NCBI GenBank assembly: GCA_023525715.1 | Contig: CM042012.1 | Coordinates: 61,587,205-61,651,204 of the forward strand | From: Cichorium intybus | Taxonomy: Eukaryota; Streptophyta; Magnoliopsida; Asterales; Asteraceae | Length of the DNA stretch: 64,000 nt | Direction: 5' to 3' | Shown: positions 35,281 through 45,402 of the stretch, piece by piece | Layout of the letters: each line of letters opens with the position of its first letter | Numbering within the stretch: the stretch's first letter is position 1 | The notes under the pieces: generated by a model | The model's input: only the letters and a program-made list of their open reading frames with translations | What the model was told of the DNA's origin: nothing | The model's database searches: none | Program-made: the position numbers and the translations under genes

Positions 35281-36168
35281 TTAAAATCTTTGATTTTCGG
35301 ATTCAAGAAATTTGATTTGCTTTGAAGAATCATCTAGTTTTAGAATTAAACTAGTGTTGTTGTCAGTTAAATCTTGAACCTTTTGTTTTAATTGAAGGAC
35401 TTCCTTTTCTAAGGTATCTTTTATTTCAGATGAAATAACAGATTGATTTTTTATTTCTAAGTCCCTTTTTTGTTTTAGAGCTTCATTTAATTGTTCTAGG
35501 ATGTGATTATTTTCTTCAGATTTTCGTTCAATGTCTCTTTCAAGTTTGTCTCTAGTCCTTGTGGATTCTCCAAATCTGAGTTGCAAGGTTTGTAATTCAG
35601 ATTTGTAGATATCAGATTTAACTATTGTGTCATGATACAGTCTGAGATCAGCTTTTAGACTGTTCTCAATCTTAGTCATGTGGGACTCAAATGGTGTTTT
35701 TGAAAGACCGAGATCTGAGATCATAGACCATACCTGATCGATGACATATGGAGCTCTTGTGGTTGGTTCATTGTCAGCCATGAAGCAGAAGTTTGACTGA
35801 GCTGGTTCAGTGTCGGTTTCATCATCAGAAGTTGGCCAGTATTCCACGCTAGGTTCGTGGAATGCCATCAAAGCTTTTTGCTTTGCTTTCTGTTCTTGTT
35901 TCTTCAGCTCTTCGGCTTTTTGAGCATAGTAGGCTGAGTCTTTGACTTTGACTTTGGCTCGACAATCTCGGGCATAATGATTTAGTCCTTTGCATTTGTG
36001 ACAAATGATTACGTCATCATCATCATCGTTATTGTCAGCCTTTTGGCTCTTAACGGGTGGTCTTTCAGATGTTTGAGTTTGTTTCTGTTGAGATGGTTGT
36101 GAATGATTTTTCTGAAATCCAGAACTTTGGTTATTATAAGAGTTGTGATTATTTTGAAAACCGCGATT
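35281..36168 (-). pseudogene. Sirevirus-like gag C-terminal part: zinc knuckle and coiled coil
   Basis: Continues the gag frame after TAG at 36169. The zinc knuckle CHKCKGLNHYARDC (CX2CX4HX4C) lies at about 35965-36010; then come a Lys/Gln-rich stretch and an acidic region (TSDDETDTEP). A long coiled coil over about 35285-35640 follows, with heptad Leu/Ile in TLEKEVLQLKQKVQDL. Coiled coils in gag are described for Sireviruses. A TAA ends it at 35281. Confidence 0.82.
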
Positions 36169-37098
36169 CTAAAAGTTTTGTCCAAAAGTGGATCTTTGTT
36201 GAAAATTTGGTCTGAAGTTTGATTGATTATGATGTGGCAAAAATCTTTCGAGATTAGTGTTTGCTACCAAAGCGCACAATTGTTGGTAATCAGCTTCATT
36301 ATTTGGATCAGACAAGTCACAAGAATTACTTGAAAAAGCTTGGTTTTGATTTAAATCATTTTGACTTTGATCATGAAAATGTGTTTGGTTTTGAGAGGAT
36401 GTTGACAACAAAGCAAGTGGTCCTCCAAAAGAAGTAGACGTTGGTGGGTCAATCGATGATTCATACGATTGTAATTCTCCGTACAGATTGTACAAAGATT
36501 CAGTATGAATTGCCGGATTTCCCTGAATGATTAGTTTGACCATTTTCCAGCTTTCATAAAGGTTGTTTAAAAATTTGAGGTTTATTTCATGCTGTGACTT
36601 TTTGATTCCCAGATTATTCATTTTGATGGTAATGAGATTGAATCTGTCATGAGCATCATGGATGGTCTCATGTGAAAACATTTTGAAGTTGTCAAATTCG
36701 TTTAAAAAAGATGTTTTCTTGTTTCCAATGATTCTCTCATTTCCTTCAAAACGATTTTTCAAAGTTTGCCAAATTTGGTTTGCAGTTAAAAGGATTATAT
36801 CATTCATTTGGCTTAGAATACTGTGGGGTATTCCAGAAACAAGCTCCTTTTTGGCTTGAAGTTCAAGTTTCTTCCTTTCATTTAGTATATCCAAGTTACT
36901 CGTAAGAGAGGTCATGTTATCTGGTAGAGATCCGTCTACACATTTCCACACGTCTTCACTTATAGAGTTGAGATGAAGATTCATACGACCTACCCATGAT
37001 TTATATTCTTCGGGAATAAGAATGGGTGCTCGAGTACCTGAACCTATACTGTTAGCAATAGATACAGAATTTATGTTTGAGTAGTTTGCGGAAGACAT
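36169..37098 (-). pseudogene. Sirevirus-like gag N-terminal part
   Basis: Starts MSSANYSNINSVS and contains the copia gag (UBN2-like) core: EEYKSWVGRMNLHL, QIWQTLKNRFEG, LNEFDNFKM and LKFLNNLYESWKMVKLII. The end is Asn/Gln-rich, with a TAG at 36169. ATG 37098 lies about 265 bp after the primer-binding site and is the first in-frame start. The polyprotein frame is broken here by one nonsense codon, not by a frameshift. Confidence 0.88.
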
Positions 37099-37109
37099 TT
37101 TTTTGTTAA

Positions 37110-37361
37110 CGAAAATGTGATGTTAAAATGAAATTTTTAAAGAAAACTAATTGGTGGTTTATAAAAACGCTACACAAAAGTTTTCGACAAAAATTCAAAA
37201 TAAATCACACAAGGAAATTTTTTTTTTTAAATGTTTTTTTTTTTTTTTTTTTTTTTAATGAACAAGTGATATTAAGATGAAATTTTTAAAGGAAACTTAT
37301 TGGTGGTTTATAAAAACGCTACACAACAGTTCACGACAAAAATTTCAGATTAAATCACACG
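37110..37361 (-). repeat. Duplicated leader segment with poly(T) in the Sirevirus-like element
   Basis: A block of about 100 bp (about 37118-37205, with TTGGTGGTTTATAAAAACGC and CTACACAA) is repeated at about 37270-37360. Plus-strand poly(T) runs lie between them (the longest about 24 T at 37232-37256). It lies between the primer-binding site and the gag start. Confidence 0.8.
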
Positions 37362-37362
37362 A

Positions 37363-37374
37363 GCTCTGATACCA
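37363..37374 (-). other. Sirevirus-like primer-binding site
   Basis: Plus strand GCTCTGATACCA, i.e. TGGTATCAGAGC on the minus strand, complementary to initiator tRNA-Met, two bases from the 5' LTR. Confidence 0.92.
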
Positions 37375-37376
37375 AT

Positions 37377-38846
37377 TGTTGAAAAATACGATAACTGATC
37401 TCCACGAACAAGGTTTTTATGCCTATTACCGTGTGACAGATATGTATTTTATCTATATTATGCGGAATAAATAAGAGTTGCGGAATAAAATAAAGCGGTA
37501 AATCTAAACTAGACAGTATTTAAATAGACAGAAAGCGGTAAATAAAGTAAATGTTAGAAGTTAGAGGTTAGATGTAATAAACGCCATTATCAACGATAAC
37601 GTGTTTTTACAATAAGTAAAAAGGTTAGAAGTTAGAAGTTAGAAGTAAGAAATTAGATGTTAAATGTAATAAACGCCATTATCAACGATAACGTGTTTTT
37701 ACAATAAATAAAAAAGGTTAGAAGTTAGAAGTTAGAAGTTAGATGTCTCGGTTAAATACAGTCCACATATGTTTTCGTTGTCACGGTTCAATTCGGGTGT
37801 ATTGGAAGTTTGGTACAGTTGATTTATTACAGTTTAAATAAATCAATAACGACACATATAATTTTAAAAGAACTTATCGATAGTTGCGGAAGATAGCGTT
37901 TTTCTTGATATGTCGATTTCTTGTTCTTCACGGTGAGATGATGTTTTGGTGATTTTTGGTGTCGGGTAGAGGTTGTTTAGAGGTTTGGAGTTTGGTGTCG
38001 GGTAAGGGTTGTTTAGAGGTTTGAGGTTTGGTGTCGGGTGGAGGTTTTGTTTCTTGCGGTTTTTCGGTTTGATCCTCGTTGCCAAATGCAGAGATTATAG
38101 AATTTTGAGGCTTCTGGTCGTGAGTATGCTTGAGGATAGTAAGTGTATGTTGTATTGTGTGTTTGAAATCAGCTAGAGGAAGCTTGTATTTATAGTCTGT
38201 TCCAGCGGAGATCGGGTCGCGATCTTTATGGGATCGGGTCGCGATCTCGAGTGGTTTCCGCTTTTGTGCTGGCCACTACCCGTCTCGGTGGAGTTGGTCG
38301 CTGAGATCGAGTCGCGATGGGATAAAGATAGGGTCGCGATCTAGGTCGGGTCGCGATCGATGGAAGATCGGGTCGTGATCTCAAGTGGTTCCCTGCTTTT
38401 GTGCTGGCCACTACCCGACTCGGTGGAGTTGGTCGCTGAGATCGGGTCGCGATGGGATAAAGATCGGGTCGCGATCTAGGTCGGGTCGCGATGGGTGGAC
38501 GGTCGGGTCGCGATATCGTCGGGTTGCCATAGGCTCGCGATCCTTGGTCAGCAAAGCGTCACGTGTGTGTCATCACGATCGGGTCGCGATCTGGGTTGGA
38601 TCGGGTCGCGATCTTCACTGTTCCAGCCTTTTTCTTCTTTTGTTTTGATTTTCTTCATTTCGCGACACATGAGCTGTTGGGTCGCGATTTCTGTCGCTGG
38701 GTGACATTTTTGCTCTTTGGTACATAGCGTCATTTTCTCCGGTTTGGTTGATCTCGAATTTATGCAATCTGAAATAAACTGTTAATAAAAACATTTCGAC
38801 TTATTTCAGTGATGGTCACATAAAAACATAAAAACATTATTCAACA
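37377..38846 (-). repeat. 5' LTR of the Sirevirus-like element (1,470 bp)
   Basis: Matches the 3' LTR with fewer than about ten substitutions by eye, apart from a tandem duplication of 135 bp (about 38252-38520) that copies the segment from GTGGTT(C/T)CC through the GGGTCGCGAT words. The duplication breaks the length equality of the LTR pair and shows how the palindrome cluster expands. Confidence 0.93.
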
Positions 38847-39194
38847 ATCCCAAAACCCTTGAGCCGCCAACTCCCCTCCTCCCTCCTCCCTCTGCCAAAA
38901 AATCTTCCCTCTCTAGGGTCAGAGTTCTTTGCTCTTGATCTGCCTTGTTTTCAGGTTGTCCCTGGGTACAAGCCACTAAAGGGATTCACATTTTGGATCC
39001 TGATCATCCCTGTAGTCGTGACCCTGACTAGATCGCAAAGAAGAAGACTTCTTGAGGTACATTCTTTATGTTTTAAAGTTCCTATGATCTGCTATGAAAT
39101 GTATGATCTTGAACAATGTTCATGGAATTTATGTGATTTGATCTATCCGTCTTCCACTGCATATGTTATGTGTTTATGTGATCAAATCCCAACA

Positions 39195-40243
39195 ACAGTC
39201 CTACCTAACCGGCACACTACACTATCCTACCCACATCCACAAACACAATCACAATCATATGAACAAATCAAACTACTAAAACACAACAATCAATCATCTA
39301 AGCTGTCTACACATGCAAAATCATACCATAAGGCGATGCTACTCACCTGTGTCACAAACGTGTCAGTCACTGCTAGAATTTCTACACTCATATGCCATAT
39401 CACCTAAATTTCTTAACATAACCACATTAGTGACCATAGTGGCACTACCATACTCCCTTAGCAACGCTAAGGGGCATAATCCAGTTTACGGGGTCCGACT
39501 GAGTTAGCGGCGCTAACTCCGAACAATCCAATTCCTTCATTAAGCTCTTAATTGGTTCAACTAGTGGCCATGGCTTTCCAGAACTCATCCATGGGGACCA
39601 AAGGCTTGACAATAATGATCTATTTAGACATGCATGAACCATGCATGCCAAATCCTAACCATAGATCCTAAGAACAAGAATAATCCCAAGAATTCATAGG
39701 AGTGTTCCAAGTCGAGTTTGTGGTCTGGAGTCCTTTAAACACTAGCCATAACATCGTATATGTCAAATACTTGTTAAGAAAATAACTAAGCCCTAACCAA
39801 ACGAAGATACAAAGGGATTAGTGAACAAAAGGACTTACACTGGTCCCTAGCTCAAAAGGTAAACGAGGAAGACAGAGTAGATGATCCTTCAAGCTCTTAA
39901 ACTCCTTCTTCTTCTTCAAAATCTACCAAGGAGCAAAAGATAATCAAAAAGGGGGAACAATCGTCTAGGGTTTGCTCAAAATCTCTGAGAGTCTTCAAGA
40001 AATGAACCCTCAAGGCTAGGGGTCTTTATATAGGGGGTTAAGTCCTGAAATTAGGGTTTTGCACCGGCAGCGCATAGCGTCACTAACAAGGGAAGTTAGC
40101 GGCGCTATTGCCGATCCACCCGCATGTTGCTATGCCACTCATCATGTTGCTAACGCAGATGGGATAGTGTCGAGATGAGTTTAAGGGCAAAATGGTAATT
40201 TTGGTAAAAAAAAGTTATGCCCGAAAACGGGTCTTTTGTCTAG
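39195..40243 (-). mobile_element. G4: minus-strand gypsy LTR, right piece
   Basis: Continues after the copia target duplication ACAGT. It contains GAGTTAGCG-G-CGCTAACTC (39502-39520) and, on the minus strand, a TATA box at 40025-40032 with a palindrome cluster upstream of it (40062-40165). The right boundary is placed near 40243 because homology to the long LTR repeat starts just beyond; no LTR terminus or target duplication was read there. Confidence 0.62.
40025..40165 (-). promoter_or_regulatory. G4 TATA box and U3 palindrome cluster
   Basis: Minus-strand CTATATAAAG (40025-40033) is preceded on that strand by variants of TAGCG-(A/G)-CGCTA, including TTAGCGGCGCTA at about 40105 and diverged relatives (CATAGCGTCACTAAC, TTGCTAACGC). 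The same word occurs in the Athila/Tat-type LTRs at 48.2 and 55.1 kb. Confidence 0.6.
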
Positions 40244-42644
40244 CTACATCAATTTATTTGTTCTAGACCTTTGTTGCTTCCAAGTATCATTTACTGTTTA
40301 TCGATTTTATAAAAGAGTAGAAACATAATACAAAAGTAATCACATAATATTTGTCTAATCATTCTTGAGTTCCTTCAAGTCGTCATCTAATTCCATTCCA
40401 ATGGTTAAGTATGGTTCTTAAAGCATAATAATCATTTTGAGCACTTCCCCTCTTTGTCCAATATTGACCATTTGTGGTACTGGATCTTAACCGTTATTTT
40501 GGAAACATATAAGTTTTTACCTCTCTACAAGCTCATTACAATAGTTAGAAGTCAAAACATCTTTCATTTAACTCACTTATGCCATTTTGACAAATCTTAA
40601 AGAATAAAGTTTCTAAAAGTAGAAAATGTTTTAAAACTCATACAATTTTAGTACCAATATGTTTCCAACATGATATTAGAAACATTTACATGTTTAAAAT
40701 GGCTATTTCCTTGTTGTTTTACCAAATTCAAGCATTTTGTCAATTTGCAAGCATTGCCCCATTAAGGTTGGAATGTACAATTCTATTCCAAGCTTTCAAG
40801 TCGTATTCATAAGTTTCTAATAGCTTGTGTAATGATACACCAATGATAATATTGAGATAATCCTTTTTATTATAATCTTTAGTCCCACTTCAAATGTAAT
40901 ACTAACAACACAAATATCATGTTTTTCTACTTTAACATATATTTATATCGAGCTATCATGTTGTCAAAACTTTTCCCAAACTTGCAACTTTTACCAAAAC
41001 GTATCTCACTTAGCATCATTCGAACCTTACATATATATCAAACAAAAAATCAAATTCCAATTCCAAAGGTAAATTTCAAATATTGTGTTTTACTATTCAA
41101 TTCCATACATATACACTCAAGAAGTCAACATATAAATATGTTTTAGAAATCAAGTTTTAAATTTCATTATCTTTCTTTCACATATGTGTGTAGTCATGAA
41201 CCCAACAACAATAATGTCACAGTTTTCTCCCATTCAAATGCCCAATTTCATCAAAAATGTAAATGTATGACCTATAGAAAGTCAATTCTATACACATTCA
41301 ACTTAGTAGCACCAAATTACATGAGCATTTGGCGTTTTTAATCCCACTATATGATTCAAACTCAAGGGTACATTTTTAGATTCAATGATCAATGAGAAAG
41401 CCTCAAAATCCTTTGTAAAAAACCCAATATGCATCAAAAGTTCAAATCTCTATATTTCTAATCCATAAAAGTTTAAAAAATTCAAGTTAATACCCAACAT
41501 ACTACAAGTTCAAACCGAATTCTACTACAATCAAGCATTCCACATCATTCTTGAACCAAATTATTAGCATGCATTCAATAATCTCAAACAATTTCAAACT
41601 TTGTATTTAGGTTTTTGAGTTTACCTTTGAATCTTCACAAAATCAGTAGAAATCAAGAGCTTTGAAGTTGAACTAAGCTTGAAATCAGACCACGATAGTC
41701 GTTCCCGAACAACAGCATCGCCGACAATCTCCGACGTCGCCTCCGATGCTGTTCCCGACTGCCAGCAGCGTAAATTTGCTTCTTCTTGTCCGTCTCTCTA
41801 CGGTTCGTCGATCCATCTCTTTGGAATCGTGATGACGACAGCAGTAGGGCGGCTACGCGACTTTACCACACTCTCTCGCTCAATCTCTCGTACTCTCCCT
41901 CTCGATCTCTCGTTTTCTTTCTTTCCCTTCTTGTTTTTGTTTTTTGACGAACACTACACACGCAATAGAACATAAACAGGACCCACATGGTTTTTTGATT
42001 TTGAGTTTGTCAATTGGTGGTAAAATTCCAAAAATAACCCTGCTTAATTTGCCTTAGAATTTATTTTCAGCTTTTACATAATTTCCCCTGATATTTACAT
42101 AGTCATAACTTCCACATATATAACCCGATTTTACAAACTTTATGTCTTTGAAAGGTGGGAATAAGATTCACAATTTCTCTGCATTGACTTAAGGTTGAAT
42201 CTCTCTAGATTTTACTTTACACACCCTTAAACGTGGGCACTTGACCATTTTGTCACTTTAGGGCCATTTTTAAACCTTCATCACTTTTTCATTATAACTC
42301 CAAATGACTTGAATATTTTTTCCTATATTTTTCTTACTTCAAATATTACAAAATTCCGCTTGACGGCTTTTTCCAATTCTTTCTAGTTTTTCATATATTA
42401 AATTTTAAAGATAGCTCAATGTTTACTTCACTTTTGTCCCCAAAATTTCCATCTTGCACTTATATCTTTAAAACCAAATTCTAAATAAATTCATATCTCA
42501 GAATGGCTTATCAAAAGGTTTTAACACATACATTTCCATATGTTTACCATCATAACCATTTTTACCCCTCTAACGATACATTTAACAAATATAAGCATCA
42601 AACTTATTTACATTAAACATTACACATAATTCTTACTTTATACA
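40244..42644 (-). repeat. G5 3' LTR (left), truncated on its left side
   Basis: About 2.4 kb homologous to 47064-51947 (minus inserts) and 55860-57814. It ends near CTTACTTTATACA, followed on the minus strand by a purine-rich AAAAGGGGTAGATAA tract. The part corresponding to 45406-47063 is missing, and G4 sequence abuts instead. A 98-codon open frame at 41679 lies within the CT-rich leader and is not considered a gene. Confidence 0.7.
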
Positions 42645-43669
42645 ATTTTTAGTTGCCAAAATTATCTACCCCTTAAAAGTATTTCGTCCTTAGAGTGACT
42701 AAGACTGGAAAGTGATTAATTTGCACTTGATTGGTTATATACTAACTAGAATATTCTTATTGTTGCACCATTAATTTCATTGTCATTCCTTGCTTCCATC
42801 TCCTTTGAGGTTTTCTTCCCTTTTCATAAAATAATCATTTTTAGGGGTTTCCACTTTTTACTCTATGCTTAAATTTCTTTTCCTCTTTGTCTTCTTCAAT
42901 ACAAGACCTTAATAAAATCTTCTTATTTTTACCTTCCTAAATTGCACACATCATGTGCACTAATGCACTTAAGGGAACACCGTTACATTATTGTACTAAA
43001 GTACACACTTCATGTACGCTATTACATGAAAGTGCACATCCCATGTGCACTGCTACACCCGATAGCACATTCCATGTGTACTATTTCTAAAGTGCACTTT
43101 TTGTTCTTAACTTCCATTTTCAGTCTTACATCATTAAGACCTATCTAAATGTGATACCAATGATCCTTCATTTTATCCAAGTAATCTCATTCTCCCTAAT
43201 CTACCCCTCAAAAGACAATGTTCCCTGTTTACTTTTAAGGTTCTAATTCAAGTTAAATCTACACATGATACACATTAATTACATTCCTTTCTTTATAAAT
43301 TTTCAAAATTCTCTTTAAGGTTATTGATTATGCCATATCATTAAGGTCATATGATCATATCAAAATTGCACATTCCATTATTCTAGGTTGTAACTCATTT
43401 AAACCTTTTAGGTCATTAAATATATATAGTTTTTACAGTAAGATTCACCCACATAACATACGTGTCTTAGGATGGTCATAAGAATTCATTACATAACATT
43501 TAGAATTCATTCTTACTAATACATATTACACTAGCATGCTAACCTAATACACAACATTTCTTCGTTGTTCGACATCCTTCTCATCTTCAGTCGTTATTAG
43601 AGCTTCTTTTACTTCTTACTCCTTTCATTGATGATAACTTCCTTGTACATTCAAGACAGGTGTGTCTAC

Positions 43670-44790
43670 TCCTTTCTTGGGACAATTGACACTATAATGT
43701 CCCATTTCATGACATGAATAACACACAATATCACTCAATTATCATGATCGAAAATCAACTGTCTTGTGGCCAGACTTTCCATAATTGTAACATTCAATTC
43801 CCATTTTTTCAGTATATACCACAATGGCATTTCTTACACGTGCCACACTTTCGAACTTCTTCACTTGAAGTTGCCTTCACATGTCTCGTAGGGTATCACT
43901 TCTCCTGTAACTTCCGGAAGAGTTTCTGACTTTCTTTTCTCTACGCATTGTAAACTTTCGTTTTCTTTTCACTTTAAAACATATTCTAAGTCTTGTGCAA
44001 TTATAATGGCATCGTCTAATATAGTAGCTCGTTTTACTTCTAGCTTACCGCGTGAAGACCAATGATTATCTATTAATCTTTGAACATTCCGTAACAAAAG
44101 TAGTTCCTACAAAAGGAATCATGTCAGTAAATCTTTTGGTATACTTGTCCACCGACATCTCGCCTTTTCAAAGCGCAATAAATTCTTCCACTATTTTATC
44201 AATGTCACGGTTGGGACATAATTTCACTTTTAAGAGACTCGAAAATTCTTCTCATGTCCATTTAAAAATCATTTTCTTTCCTAACGTCTCATACAAACTG
44301 TTCCACCAGACTAGCGTGTCATCGTTGAGTAATCATGAAGAGAAATTCACCATTTTCTTTTCTTTGCATTCGCTAACTTCGAGAATTTGCTCCATTTCTC
44401 TAATCTAACACATCATAACTTTCATATTGAAAGTTTCCTCATATTTGGGAAAGTTACATGCCATAAACATTTTGAATGAGCATCCTCATTTCTTTTAGGA
44501 ATCAGATTCACTAGTATCGAAAGGTGGGTCGGTTCTGACCTTAAAACCGAAAGGTTGATCTCCTATAGCATTTCCGGATTGACTTGGAATCGATGCTTCA
44601 CTTAGTGTAGAGTCAATGATTTGGTGAACGTCCTCCTTAACTTGTTCTTGAACATCTTGAAGAAGCCTTTGCATTTCTTCTACCTTCAAAAGTGAAGAGT
44701 TTTCTTTCATTCTCGTATTTTGCTTCCTCATGTCCGATGCTGACCGATTTTCTTGAGTGGTCATCAATCCAATAACTTGTTGTGGCAATC
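43670..44790 (-). pseudogene. G5 gag pseudogene
   Basis: Reading right to left: an N-terminal helical part with MPQQVIGLM and VQEQVKEDVHQII (44495-44788); the gag core with LVWWNSLYETLG, FKWTWEEFSSLL and CPNRDIDKIVEEFIALRKG (about 44100-44330); then zinc-knuckle remnants, the best being CYSCHEMGHYSVNC (about 43675-43720). Stops and frame changes interrupt it. It matches Ty3/gypsy gag. No pol follows. Confidence 0.78.
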
Positions 44791-45390
44791 CATGTCCTTT
44801 TCATGTATGTACCATTTCGCTATAAAATAACGTATCAGATTTCCATATTTGCTTCATTTACTCCCAAGGTATAAACAATTCCTCCATATCATTAATAGCA
44901 TGGCATACTAATTTTTACATTCCATACATGGTATACTTTACATCAAACTACCATGTACTATTTAATCTTAATAGTGACATGAAATGAATTTCTCAAGCAT
45001 GACAAATTTTCCTCATGTAGCACATTTCAAGTGTTTAAAGTTTCACAAAATTCTCTCATATAACAACTAGCATGACAATTCTATAATTATCTATTTCTTG
45101 TATAAACTATATTTTTTTTCAAGTTTCTCAATATAATCATGAATTTCCAAATAAACATGAGATTCCTTTTTAACATATTATGTAAGAACATAATTTACAT
45201 ATATTATCAATAACAATTAAATACTTAATCATGTAGTTTTCATAACTTTTCCTAAGCATGCAATTCCTAAACTTTCCACTTAATACATAGACCCTAACTT
45301 GACACTTATGCTCCTATCTCATTGCAGTCTTTCCTAATATTCATAGTTTAAGCATAGGATCGGGTTAAAACCTAATTCTCTTAAACTATG

Positions 45391-45402
45391 GCTCTGATAC
45401 CA
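45391..45402 (-). other. G5 primer-binding site
   Basis: Plus strand GCTCTGATACCA, the complement of TGGTATCAGAGC, followed by TGTAACACCCC, the LTR edge at 45406. Confidence 0.9.

Larger units (their letters stand above)
28049..38846 (-). mobile_element. Young Sirevirus-like Ty1/copia retrotransposon, 10.8 kb
   Basis: LTRs 28049-29383 and 37377-38846 begin TGTTGAAAAATACG and end TTATTCAACA. The target duplication ATCCC (28044-28048 and 38847-38851) is perfect. The LTRs are nearly identical outside one 135-bp expansion. Gene order protease, integrase, RT, RNase H defines Ty1/copia. The large gag with zinc knuckle and coiled coil, the long gag-protease linker and about 1.46 kb of noncoding sequence after pol suggest the Sirevirus (SIRE/Maximus) lineage. 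The element reads right to left. Confidence 0.94.
27699..39194 (+). mobile_element. Solo copia LTR (about 693 bp), split by the Sirevirus-like insertion
   Basis: Pieces 27699-28048 and 38852-39194 together run TGTTGGAATAATGTCC...ATCCCAACA and are flanked by perfect 5-bp duplications ACAGT (27694-27698 and 39195-39199). No internal copia sequence belongs to it, so it is a solo LTR. A diverged full copy lies inverted at 62825-63541. The TATA box TATAAATA (28010-28017) is preceded by the dyad AGGCTCCTA/TAGGAGCCT (27974-28003). Confidence 0.92.

Noticed and set aside
38226..38704. Arg/Ser-rich frames over the U3 palindrome cluster
   Set aside because: They arise from repeats of GGGTCGCGAT in several frames and recur at 29032-29270 with the LTR; not genes.
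38859..39407. 182-codon frame as a host gene
   Set aside because: It crosses the end of the solo copia LTR (39194), the target duplication and the gypsy LTR; a chance frame.
24743..40243. The two minus-strand gypsy LTRs as a pair from one element
   Set aside because: Their end sequences differ (TGTATAACGTCTCGG versus TGTAACGCCCCAAAA) and no shared internal coding region lies between them.
41679..41975. 98-codon Ser/Arg/Phe-rich frame
   Set aside because: It lies in a CT-rich part of the G5 LTR, and the homologous frames at 51217 and 56295 are not conserved as protein.
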